DNA from: Lycorma delicatula
Taxonomy: Eukaryota; Arthropoda; Insecta; Hemiptera; Fulgoridae
Direction: 5' to 3'
NCBI RefSeq assembly: GCF_047948215.1
Contig: NC_134460.1
Coordinates: forward strand, 8,365,501-8,429,500
Length of the DNA: 64,000 nt
A program made the translations under genes and the position numbers. Of the stretch, positions 20,226 through 33,300 are shown in pieces. Numbering within the stretch: position 1 is the stretch's first letter; the number at the start of each line of letters is the position of its first letter. Under the pieces are notes generated by a model. The model saw only the letters and a program-made list of their open reading frames with translations, did no database searches and was not told the origin of the DNA.

Positions 20226-20909
20226 ACACAAACTTTAATGAATTGAATTAATGAACTGTGAACTCAGAGTCTCTATCACTGTCTGAGCTGGGATTGAACT
20301 GAGTGATACGAATGAAGAATATTACAAAAACAATAGAATTAAATCTATGAATAAAATAAAACAATTTAAAATTTAAAAAAAATGTATGTTTAATAATAAT
20401 GGGGACTGTGGGTGAGACTAGAGTGGTGAGATGATGCGAGAACCTTGTGTGAGGCATCTTTTCCTTATGAAAAGGTGTCGTTTATTAAAGTGAAACTGTA
20501 TATTTTCCTTTATCTTAATGACATTAATAAAACTAGATGTATTCTTGAAATATTTTTTCCCAGAAAGAAGTGTAATGTAGAGAGTTCGGCCGTTTATTAT
20601 TGGCAGCTGGATATAGCTGTGAAATCGTAAAATTACCTACTCCAAAACGAGGAATACGGGGGCGTTTTCACCAAGGACAGAAACTACAGAGACGGTTCAG
20701 TCGTAATCACAGTTATTGATAAGAGCTTCTCCAGTTGCATGATTTTTAGGGGGCGTATTTACAACACTGATATTTTAGGGGGGCATATTGATATAAAGAG
20801 AATATATTTATGTTATAAATACACAATATAAATACACAAATATTAACACAGTATAAATACACAGTCTAAAATCTAGATGCCAAAAACAAACAGCCCAACT
20901 TCTGTTTAG
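20226..20909. other. Spacer between repeat X copies
   Basis: No gene is recognised. A GT-rich piece near 20740-20800 has two ggggg runs. Confidence 0.45.
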
Positions 20910-21035
20910 GATGCAAGTAAGTACGTTTCTTCCACCGTACCAGCTCAACGGCTGAACCGATTTGAACATAGGAACCCGCGTTGGAATCCTTACCTTTCTG
21001 GGATTGTCATAGGCCTATATATATTTAAATAAATT
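20910..21035 (+). repeat. Unclassified repeat X, copy 2
   Basis: It contains cagctcaacggctgaaccga, gttggaatcctt and gtcataggcct, parallel to copy 1 about 800 bp upstream and in the same orientation. Confidence 0.6.
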
Positions 21036-22799
21036 TAAAAAAAATTATAATACATACAAAATTGTCATCCGCACGCTCTTTAATTAAAGAACAATGTTTA
21101 TCAGCAATGTTTTGTGGCTGTCGTGTTTTCTAATTTTTAATATTTATCTCTGGTTCTAACACTGTATATTCCTAGTATTATACTGTTCATGTATATCCTA
21201 ATATTAGCGATACAGTATAACTATATAGACGAAAAAAATAATAAAAACACATTTCCATACATTAATTAAAATTAGCTACATTAAACATTTTAATAGTGTT
21301 AATTTTTTTCACTTTTAAAGATGAAATAAAAAAAAAAACCAGGTTTTATCTAAAATAAAGTAAGGTGATTTTTAATCACTATTAAATAATAATTCTGAAA
21401 TTAAAGTTTTATTTCTAATTTTTAATTTTAACTGCGGTTACGTTAAGGTTTTATTATACAACTATAATCTAAACTAACCTGAAACAAGAGACATCAGATA
21501 AGTAGAATTCGAAAGGATTTACGTAGAAAATGAGGCTTAACTACTAACTTCGTGTAATTTATGAGCAAAGATATATTATAAATAAACAATTAGTGAGAAG
21601 TACTAACTTATTACTTACTTACTACAGCGAATAAGTAATGAGTTTACTACTAAAATTTTTGGAAGTAATACAGAAAGAGAAATATAAGCAACCCAAGATA
21701 CCCAGTCAGAGAGAAGTGAATAAATAAATAAATAACGGGTAGGAGATAATGTCGAGTTAGTTTTATTATGGTATACTCTACTTTAATGAAAATAAACAAT
21801 TTATTAAACGTGCGTGCACTTACGGAATTAGTAAAGTTATAGTTTAAATTCTTACAAATTAATAATTTATTGTATAATCAAGAGTATGTTGAGTAAATAA
21901 GAATATAATATAAGAAGTATGTTTTAAGGAAAAAAGGGACGAACGTATTAAGTAAGAAGAATATGTTTCCTTCTCTTTGATAATAAAACTAAAAATATGA
22001 AGGAAAAAAAACAAAAGAATCTGCAATAAAAAAATAATAAATTATAATTTTTTCTTTAAATTTATAATTTTATGTCAATAGCAAATTAAAAACGTTCACC
22101 AATAAAATTCTAAATATTTTATTTGGCGCAGACATGAATAAGTAAAAATTTTAAAAAGATTAAAAAAATCTGTACCTTTTACTTTCTCAGCGATTAACGG
22201 GGAAATTATAGTGATCATGTCAAAGATGGGGAATCGATTTTTTTGCGAATTTTTACGTTTTAGAGTACAAATAGTTCATCTAGACCAAAAAAATCCAACT
22301 ATATGTATATATATATGTACGTACGTAGATGTGTCGCATTCTTTTTGGATTTGTAACTCAAAATTGACCAAACCGTTTTTTTTTTTAAATTTGACTCAAA
22401 TATTTCTATATATATCGGGCACTGATCATATTAGATTTTTAAAAAATTCATTCGGGGATATCGCAATAAAACCAATTTCGATTTCTTCAATGGTATTTAG
22501 AGAAAATCTTATTAAAAATTTGCCCCTTCAAAATTCGGGTTAATTTTGTCCGAATTCATTTAAGCGTTTGCTCGTAAAACACATCCAAACAAAAATCTAA
22601 GGCAGCTACTCAAGCCACTACAACAAAAAATTGCCCTCCTTCATTTAAAAAAAAAAAACTTTTTTCTCGAAATTAAACTGTATATGGCTGAAAAAAATTT
22701 CCTATTGATACCCTCACATACCTAACTATTACAAAAAAAATCAACACGAAAAACTGACTACTTCTGTGAAATATCAACTCTGAACTCTGTATATCAACT
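21036..22799. other. AT-rich spacer
   Basis: No recognisable gene. The frame at 22211-22543 (110 codons) has no domain and biased low-complexity composition. Confidence 0.5.
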
Positions 22800-22850
22800 C
22801 TGTATTATAGGTAATGAAATCGCAGACGAAGCTGCCAGAAAGGCGATGAT

Positions 22851-23270
22851 TTGGATGCACTTCCTGTAAGAGTGGCAGATGTTAAAAACCGTCTAACCAA
22901 CATAGTAAGAAACAAGTGGAACGCTGAATGGAGGAGTTTAAATACAAAATTAAACTCGGTTAAAACTTCTCCTTATAAATGGAAAAGCGACTTTAAGTTG
23001 ACTCGCCGTGAACAAGTAGCGGTGACCAGACTTAGAATCGGTCACACGCGATTAACAAATTTATATTTGTTAACCGGCGAAGTGAGACCAATGTGCGGTG
23101 TTTGTAATAAAACACTGACAATCAAGCATCTAATAGAAGAGTGTACCATATATGAGGACCTCAGAAAGAGGTTCCGTCTTACAAATAATATTAGTGCTGA
23201 TCTGGATAATGGAAATGAAGAAAATATAGTTGCATTTTTACACGCCAGTGGACTTCTTAAAAGTCTATAA
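22851..23270 (+). pseudogene. I-like polyprotein C-terminus (RNase H end and CCHC)
   Basis: This 139-aa frame follows a frameshift at about 22845, where RNase H (NEIADEAARKA) leaves frame. It contains WRSLNTKLNSVK, then RREQVAVTRLRIGHTRLTN, then a CX2CX7HX4C knuckle (CGVCNKTLTIKHLIEEC), ending LHASGLLKSL. The order matches the I-like copies at 45 and 57 kb. RT and most of RNase H are absent through 5' truncation. Confidence 0.82.
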
Positions 23271-23335
23271 AATGGAAGTTTAAAGCTGTGGTAAGAGATA
23301 CTCTAAGCGGTAGTTTTATAAATACATATAAGGGA

Positions 23336-23610
23336 GTCTCGAAGCGTGGCACGTATAGTGACGGGAGGTAGCCCTCTTGCCTAGGCCATTTTGGCTCACC
23401 TGCATTCAAGAGCAGTGAGTCGGGGTGTGTCCGATGATGGCATGGGGGACCCTCAAGGGTGGATTGAGGGCGCGAGGCTATGGGTGTACGCCGTGCATGC
23501 CTATGGCCTGATATAAGAAGGATTCAACTGCCACGGCACCCTGGTACGACTGATATACTGCTCAACGGCGGTTCTGGTCGCCCCGAGGGTGCTTAAGCAA
23601 ACTATAAATG
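23336..23610 (+). mobile_element. R1-like 3' UTR block inside the I-like UTR
   Basis: GC-rich sequence with gggaggtagccctcttgcct, tttggct, gatggcat and gaccctcaa matches, in order, the R1-like 3' UTR at 46318-46405. It lies in AT-rich I-like UTR, so it is either an insertion or a captured segment. No clear duplication or poly(A) was found. Confidence 0.55.
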
Positions 23611-23929
23611 AGACTTCGTAGAAGAAAGAAAGATATGGTATTGATTAGTTTAATTTTAATTTTAAGTTCATGGTCTTTTGAGAACCTATCTCAAATTTTA
23701 ATATTGGGGCCCTTTACACCCCGTAAGTGTTTGTGATTGTCCTTGTCTTTCATGTTTTAATGTTTATTGTGAAGTTTGTTTTTAAATAAAATGTAAGGGC
23801 CCTTTACACCCTTACATATGACGATCCTGATGGAGATAATAATTTCTTTTAAAGAATGTGACGAGGGCTAATGACCTTAGCAGTCGATGCCCGTAAAAAT
23901 TCAGTTAACAAAAAAAAAAAAAAAAAAAA

Positions 23930-24237
23930 TCAACTCTGACAACAAACTCAGAACTTTTACTATAATGTCGATTGGTTATCTATAATACATATATAAATAA
24001 TAAAAAAATAATAGAAATAAAAATTCATTTACCACCTCTTCTACTTTTTGTTTTTTTTTTGGCTGGAACTCTTCTAATTTTTATTATTGATAGCAAGAAA
24101 AATCATGCAATACTTTGCCAGGTTTCTAGTTTTTAAAAGAAAATCTAATTTTAATAAAAATTTAGTTCTTAATGAAGTTTTTTTAATATTGTTTCATTTT
24201 TTTAATCTTTTAAAGATTATTATTATTTTTTTTTATT
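23930..24237. other. AT-rich spacer
   Basis: Nothing is recognised. Confidence 0.5.
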
Positions 24238-24260
24238 ATTACTTTTAAGACCATAATGGA

Positions 24261-24705
24261 TCACTTTAGTTCATTTTTTTTTTTTTTTGGCAAGTTCTTT
24301 CTTTTCTTGCTGATTTGTTGTTTTTCAGCTTTTCTTTTTTGCCAGTAATTTCTAAGGGTTTCAGATCTTCTTGCCCTTTCTTGTTCAGAGTACACCCGGC
24401 TTATTGTTTTCTTGGGTTTTGATAGGAATCTTGTTTCTTTATTTTTTAATTTCTCATAGTTTCCGGTTTTCGTTTTTAGGTTTTCACGGATTATGTCTAA
24501 TTCCTCCATGTATTTCTGTACTTCGTATAACCAGTTCGGTCTGCTTTTCTTGTTGCAGAAAAGTTTGATTATCCGTCTGATAACTCTGGTCTCTTCCATT
24601 CTGAAAATATGTCCTAGAAAGGAAATTCTCTTCTTTCTAAATGTATTAGTTATCGGGATGATAATTTTGTAAATCTCTTCGTTTGGAATAATTCTCCAAA
24701 TCCCG
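24261..24705 (-). pseudogene. LINE-B2 RT C-terminal segment
   Basis: The frame is open from about 24705 (IWRIIPNEEIY, RKKRISFLGHIFR) through 24599 to 24261. It ends in the basic block VYSEQERARRSETLRNYW followed by a lysine-rich tail. It is split from the RT core by frame breaks near 24700-24750. The block parallels LINE-B's VFTDEEKKARSERMKKYW, conserved although the rest has drifted. Confidence 0.8.
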
Positions 24706-24749
24706 TCTTTTTAAATGTTTTTCCCGATTCATCGTCGTAGAATCTGTCT

Positions 24750-25320
24750 TTAAATCTTTTCCAGTTTGTCGGTAAACCTTGTCTGGTACGGTCCAAATAT
24801 GGTTTCGCATCCGTAAAGTATTTCTGGTCGGATAACTGAGTTATAATGTCTTATTTTTGTGTTTATGGACATGCATTTTTTGTTATAGATGTTTTGTGTT
24901 TTTATTGTGGCTTTGATGAGTTTATTTATTCTTTCATTCCAGTTTGGATTTTCTCGGAGGTTGTGTGTGATGTTTTCCCCCAAATATTTAAAGTTTTCTA
25001 CTAGTTCTATGTCATTGTTTATTTTTACTTTGCTTATGCATAGCGGGTCTCTCACCATAATTTTGGTTTTTTCGTATGAAATTTTTAGACCGATTTTTCC
25101 TGCAATCTCTTCCAGTGTTAACAGTTGGTACCTGGCCTCTTCTATATTTTGGGATAGTAGGCTAAATCGTCCGCAAAGCCTAGGCAATTTACTGAGATAC
25201 CTTTTCCAATTTTAACGTTGTCTTTATTTAATTTTTTCCAATCCCGTATTATAAACTCAAGGGCACAGTTGAATAAAAGCGGTGACAGTCCATCTCCTTG
25301 TCTCAGTCCTGTTTTGATGT
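24750..25320 (-). pseudogene. LINE-B2 RT core, frameshifted
   Basis: Upstream coding holds GLRQGDGLSPLLFNCALEF and CLGFADDLA. A frameshift follows the FADD box, and the frame 24750-25187 continues with EIAGKIGLKISYEKTKIM, NFKYLGENITHNL and RPEILYGCETIF. The catalytic aspartate pair is present, but the coding sequence is broken at least twice. Confidence 0.8.
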
Positions 25321-25325
25321 CAAAG

Positions 25326-28402
<3,077 letters not shown>

Positions 28403-28416
28403 GGAATAGGTAGATA
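28403..28416. repeat. 14-bp target-site duplication of SINE-1, left
   Basis: ggaataggtagata recurs at 28704-28717 as ggaatagatagata, with one mismatch. Confidence 0.75.
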
Positions 28417-28703
28417 TAACCCACCTAGTCTAGTGGTGAACGTGTCTTCCGAAATCAGCTGATTTGGAAGTCAAGAGTTCCAGCGTTCAAGTTCTAGTAA
28501 AGGCAGTAACTTTTATACGGATTTGAATATTAGATCGTGGATACCGGTGTTCTTTGATAGTTAGGTTTCAATTAACCACACATCTCAGGAATGGTCGAAC
28601 TGATACAGTACAAGACTACACTTCATTTACATACATATCATCTTCAGAAGTAATACCTGAACGGTAATTCCCGGAGGCTAAACAGGAAATAGAAAGAAAA
28701 GAA
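28417..28703 (+). mobile_element. SINE-1 full-length copy (287 bp)
   Basis: This is the best reference copy for the family. It has an A box at 28426-28436 (tagtctagtgg, perfect consensus) and a B-box-like gttcaagtt at 28485-28493. The body contains ggataccggtgttctttg and caattaaccacacatctc, and the tail runs from acttcatttacatac through ggtaattcccggaggc to an A/G-rich end. It is bounded by a near-perfect 14-bp duplication. Pol III promotion is inferred from the boxes. It encodes no protein and would need a LINE's machinery in trans. Confidence 0.88.
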
Positions 28704-28843
28704 GGAATAGATAGATACACTATTAAAATTATATTTTATTTTGCTTAGGAGTAACAGGACAAAAAAGACTATCTAGTAGAAATTAATCAGTAAATATTGT
28801 TTTTGGTTTTTCCAACTAGTTTTCCAGCTATTGCTGGGTTTGG

Positions 28844-28859
28844 ATGTGTGTGTGTATGT

Positions 28860-28908
<49 letters not shown>
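28844..28908. repeat. (TG)n microsatellite
   Basis: This is mostly TG with a few ta interruptions near its start. On the minus strand it is the (CA)n end of the SINE-1b tail. Confidence 0.95.
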
Positions 28909-28910
<2 letters not shown>

Positions 28911-29100
28911 AACAAATGGAATTACCACTACACCCGCTTGACAGGCCTGACGTAGCTGCAATGTAACTGATAAACACATGTTTACCGGTTACAATGCAGC
29001 TTATTTGTTCAAAACTATATAGTGTGCAACAGACTCAGGTCGACCGCTCCTTAAATGTGTGATTATTGAAACCCAACCAACAAAGAACACCGGAAGGATG
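28909..29100 (-). mobile_element. SINE-1 subfamily b, tail fragment, minus strand
   Basis: Minus-strand sequence has ccggtgttctttg, then gtcgacctgag, ttttgaacaaat and ttacattgcagctacg before a (CA)n tract. The first part is the shared SINE-1 body; the rest matches the variant tail of the copy at 9243-9480. The head is missing. Confidence 0.68.
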
Positions 29101-29203
29101 GTTTTTAATGAGAAATTAAATCGTAAAAATATGAACATATGTATATTATACGTATAAAATCACAAAAGTATACCATATTATGAAAGGAAAAATCTCACAA
29201 AAG

Positions 29204-29353
29204 ACTTTACGAAAAGATTATGACAGAAAAATTAAACATAGAGTTAAAAGACAAAAAGTTTAATTATTAACACAAAAAACTTTACGAAAAGATTATGACA
29301 GAAAAATTAAACATAGAGTTAAAAGACAAAAAGTTTAATTATTAACACAAAAA
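29204..29353 (+). repeat. 75-bp tandem duplication
   Basis: 29204-29278 and 29279-29353 are essentially identical (the last bases of an A run may differ). Neither copy contains a recognised element. Confidence 0.93.
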
Positions 29354-29640
29354 AAGGACAAGGTAAGTGCTCTTTTTTTGTAACATCAAACGTCAAAAGT
29401 AAATTACTGTTGATTTAAATTAGAATACAATGGTTGGTGGAAGATTTTTTACATGAAGATTAATTTACTTTGAAGAAGAATTTAGTACAAAGTAAGCCAT
29501 TTTGATCTACAGGAAAATCTTAGACGTAAGAGGTAAGTAGACAAACCACAATTTTTTTTTAGTTCACAAAAAGATATTTAATTATTTTATCATTTAAAGC
29601 AAATTAGACTAAAATATAGAAATAGACTTTTGTACAATTT
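29354..29640. other. AT-rich spacer
   Basis: Nothing is recognised before the LINE remnant. Confidence 0.45.
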
Positions 29641-30240
29641 TTACAAAAGCTAAACAGTTGTATAAAGAATAGATTATGAAGAACGACAAGATATGATTCA
29701 AATTAGAGTGAGACAAGAATACAGTCTTTTTCCTTTTTTACTCAACTTTTATAAACACGAAACAATTCAAGAAGCAAATTTGTGAAAGGAGAAGCTACCG
29801 AAAAACAAAGAATAAAAAGTATTAAGATTTGCTGATGATATGATCCTTTTGATTTCTGACAAAGATCCTTTTGTTAGAATTGAACAAATGGTTCAAAGAA
29901 ATAGTGATTGGCTTGGATTCATTGCAATAGTAAAAACTCAGTTTTAAAGTATATAAAGTATAAAGATAATGAGATCCGACCGAAAGAAGCTGTTAATGAG
30001 CAATTAAATTGTAAAATACATGGACATAATACATTATATGTACAAAAGCAGTACACCAGATTATGAAAGGATATCTCACAAAAGAATTTATTTTATGAAA
30101 AAAGAAATCTCATTTAATAAGGTCTAAGAATGGGAAAGATTTTTTAAAAATATTTGTGTGGAGTGTAGCACTAAATAATAATAAAATACGGAAAATAGAA
30201 AAATCAGATAATAAAATATATATACCTTTGAAATGTGATA
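29640..30240 (+). pseudogene. Ancient LINE-A-related RT remnant
   Basis: VRQEYSLFPFLLNFY near 29710-29755 corresponds to VRQGCSLSPLLFNLY, and VLRFADDMILLIS near 29820-29860 keeps the catalytic FADD box. Near 30120-30170, GKIFLKIFVWSVAL corresponds to RKRFLKVYVWSVAL. Stops and shifts lie between them. It is as degraded as the 4.6-5.7 kb remnant, so it belongs to an older wave than the eight clear copies. Confidence 0.7.
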
Positions 30241-30341
30241 TTATAGGGAAAAATTGATAATTTGTTTAGTCTATAATAATACGAAATCAAGAGATCTTAA
30301 AACAGATAGTATAGGAAAAACATTTTGGTAACATCTTGTAA

Positions 30342-30490
30342 AGATACATACATACGTACGTACAGACGTCAGGGTGAAACTAGTAAAAATGGATTCAGGG
30401 ATGGTCATAATGGATATTTCCGTTGAAATCTAAAAACCGAAATTTTGCTCGATCATAATACTTCCTTTACTTCGTACAAGGAAGTAAAAA
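30342..30490 (+). repeat. Inverted repeat pair Y, left arm
   Basis: It matches the reverse complement of 30700-30850 over about 150 bp, with shared words gaaactagtaaaaatggatt and ataatacttcct. It ends in a small hairpin acttcctt / aaggaagt at about 30464-30489. Confidence 0.82.
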
Positions 30491-30699
30491 TATTTTGCTA
30501 AACGACAGTGAAGATTTGAAATTTTATTTTGACCAAAAAGCCCAATCTCTTTTTCAATTTTTTCAAAAGACTGAATACCTTATTTCCCCCCGAAGGTAGT
30601 ATCATTTACCAAGTTTGTAGAATATTAGTCAACGGAGTTAAGATCAAATATAGAACAATATAAATAGCTACATACATACAAACGTTCCTTTTTCCTTCC
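30491..30699. other. Interval between Y arms
   Basis: No gene is recognised in this 200-bp loop region. Confidence 0.5.
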
Positions 30700-30850
30700 T
30701 TGTTTGAAGAAAAGGTAGTATTGTGATCGCGAAAAATTTCGGTTTTCCGATTTCAATGGAAATATCCATTTTTACTATCCCTGAATCCATTTTTACTAGT
30801 TTCGGCGTGACGTTTGTACGTACGTATGTTCTTACGTATGTATCTCGCAT
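30700..30850 (-). repeat. Inverted repeat pair Y, right arm
   Basis: This is the reverse-oriented partner of 30342-30490, roughly 80% identical by eye. It leads directly into the tandem units at 30882. Confidence 0.82.
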
Positions 30851-30881
30851 AACTCAAAAATGATTAGCCGTTGTATGTTAA

Positions 30882-31700
30882 AATTTTGGATTTAGGACTG
30901 TTGTAACATCTAGTTGTGCACCTCCCCTTTTGATTGCAATTGACTGAATCGAAAAGTGACCAAAAAAGTCCAAAATCCATTTTTTTTTTTAATTTTGGAC
31001 TTTTTCTTAACTGCAGTAATAAGCCTTTATTTTGAGATTTTCAACGCTAAAACGTAAGTTATACTTTTTCATTGGTTTCAGAGTTATAGCCAAATAGAGT
31101 TTTAATTAATGAAATATTTGGATCTTACAAGAGGAAGGCAAATCGGTTCGAATCAGACTTCATCTCCTTTTTTTTAAATTTAAATATATTGATTTATTAA
31201 TAATTATTGACCTCTGATTGTAAAAAAAAATCTATTTATGAAACGATGTATGTTGAAATGTTAAGTATGTAGAAATTTTGGATTTAGGACTAATTTTGGA
31301 TTTAGGACTCTGTAACATCTAGTTATGCACCTCCGTTTTGATTGCAATCTACTGGACCAAAAGTGTCCAAATAAGCCCAAAATCAAAAAAAAAAAATCAG
31401 GTGCAGTAATAAGTAGTCCTCACTGAGAGATTTTCAACGATATAATTAAGTGGTACTTATTTTCATTGGTTCCAGAGATATAGCCAAATAAAATTTTAAT
31501 TAATGAAATATTTGCATCTTACAAGGGGAAGGGGCACATCGGATCAAATGCGACTTCATTTCTTTTTTTTTCTTTTTTTTTAATTTAAATATATTGATTT
31601 ATTAATTATTTATTATTAACCTCTGATTGTAAAAAAAATCTGTTTATGTAATTTAATAGGCGTACAAGGAAGTCATGTGGTTTCCACATCAGATTTTTTG
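30882..31700 (+). repeat. Two tandem units of about 400 bp (repeat Z)
   Basis: Unit 1 (30882-31291) and unit 2 (31292-31700) share, in order, attttggatttaggact, acatctagtt-tgcacctcc, a cagtaataag segment, gagattttcaacg, atagccaaata and ctctgattgtaaaaaaa. The second unit ends with gtacaaggaagtcatgtggt, a word also present at the end of the Y left arm, linking Y and Z to one family. No coding sequence is visible. Confidence 0.8.
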
Positions 31701-32629
31701 TATTGGGTGGACTGAATTAAAAAAAATAATTTCACAGATTATTCATTATTTATTTCGATTTATGTTTAATGCCTCCTTAAATCACAAGATTGAAAAAAGC
31801 AATTTTTTTCTTTCTCTTTTTTACCAATTTATATACTCGTACTTTCCTTAGAGCTGCTACAGCAGTATGTATAAAAGTAATTTTTTTGTATATTTTATTG
31901 AAAAATTATAAAGATGTAAAGCTTCAGGAGATGTTCATAGTAAATGTTCTGTTTGTAAGATTATGCACATACATGCGATTAATTAGTACAAATTTTTAAC
32001 TGAAAATATATAAATTAAGTATATATACTGATAATATAACTTTGTAAAATAATTTTTAAAATAAATAAGATTTTTTTGGAGAATTTTTTCTAAATTAATT
32101 AAGCTATGTATATAACAATTAATTTATTTAAAACAAATTAAATTTTCGTAATTTAATCTGTAAAGTAAAATAACTCAAAAAGAAATAAAACACGACATAA
32201 CAAAGCTTTTACTTAATACATAAAGTTTTATTATATTTTAATCTAAAACAACAAATGAGTTTTCAAAACAAATATCGTGAACAACAAGTTTTGCTTAATG
32301 GTAACATAAAATCGCACTTTACCGTTCTGTCGTATAATGTTAGATAATAGCAATATTTACTTAATATTATACGTAATAAAATATTGACAAATAAAGGTAA
32401 TAGTGAGAAATATACATTTCAAATACATTCATTTATAATATTGTACTATAAATTTTATTAAACTAACGTAATAATGTATATAAAAAAAAAATTCTGCGCT
32501 AAAGCAACGATCTTTATCATTTTGCTGTAAATTTAGAAGGCTTCAATCAAACTGAATTCTAAGACGACTAAAAAATTTCATTTCACCGTGATATTTATTA
32601 TGAACATAGCTTTATACTGCAAATCCTGA
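31701..32629. other. AT-rich spacer
   Basis: No gene is recognised. The frame at 31790-31999 has no domain. Confidence 0.5.
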
Positions 32630-33300
32630 CTCCCGTAGGGGAAGACCACCCTCCGCCACCCCGCCGTTACGAGCCCTTGTGGGCTTTACCGGAGGTCATC
32701 TTCGAAACCTCGGCTTTTGACATATTCCAGTCCGACTCGGCCAGGATGCCACAACTGACATTCCCATCGGTGTACTACTTAAGTAGTAGCACTCAAAACA
32801 AAACACATCTCACCGAGTCTTAAACAAAGGAACTGAACTACCCACCCATAGAAGGTGAGTTTAACACACAACCCGAAACATAAAAAATATTACACGGAAC
32901 AATAACAACACAGTAAAATTAAAACAAAACAAAGAACAAGAACAAAAACAAAAAACATAATTTATAAAACAAAACATCAACAAAAATAGAATAAATGAGA
33001 AATTCAAGGAGAGCTGTAGATTCCCTCAGCAATCTTTTCCTTTGCTAAATACACTATAAAACTCCACTATTGGCCTCTTGGCCCGGCTCCTCCAGTTTAC
33101 ACGGAGAACCAACGCTGACCCGATATAATCAGGTTGACAGAAGATCTCCGTACGCATAAACTCGTCTTTTGAACACCCATAAAGAACATGGTAGTTATCG
33201 TCCAATTGTCCCCACTGAAGACATCCCAGAATCTACCAAGCAGAATTTCCGCATATCTGAGAGGTATTTGGAGGCAGAAAGAAATGGGGTTCCACTTTAT
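32630..33300 (-). mobile_element. LINE-D: Jockey/I-like 3' end, minus strand
   Basis: On the minus strand, coding sequence DNYHVLYGCSKDEF at about 33205-33160 continues through ALVLRVNWRSRAKRPIVEFY to a stop near 33030. HVLYGC corresponds to the HX4C half of the LINE C-terminal knuckle. A GC-rich end, with acggcggggtggcggagggt near 32640-32670 on the minus strand, closes it. No poly(A) is seen at the low-coordinate end, so the clade and exact 3' end are uncertain. Confidence 0.6.

Larger units (their letters stand above)
22800..23929 (+). mobile_element. I-like LINE, 3' end, carrying an R1-like block
   Basis: The element begins within RNase H (IGNEIADEAARKA at about 22810-22845), continues with the CCHC tail, and ends with a 3' UTR holding ggctaatgaccttagcagtc and gatgcccg before poly(A) at about 23911-23929. 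The same 3' words end the I-like element at 47299. A GC-rich R1-like piece lies inside the UTR at 23336-23610. Confidence 0.8.
24238..25325 (-). mobile_element. LINE-B2, diverged relative of LINE-B, minus strand
   Basis: Read on the minus strand it runs from KTGLRQGDGLSPLLFNCALEF near 25310-25250 to a 3' UTR aagtgatccattatggtc followed by a (TAA)n-like tail at about 24240-24200. The UTR tag and tail correspond to those of LINE-B, so it is the same lineage with much more divergence. Confidence 0.82.

Noticed and set aside
22211..22543. 110-codon open frame
   Set aside because: Its composition is low-complexity and rich in F, I and K; no domain or neighbouring coding signal was found.
29204..29353. 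Possible CRISPR-like direct repeats
   Set aside because: It is a single tandem duplication without spacers, in a eukaryotic context.
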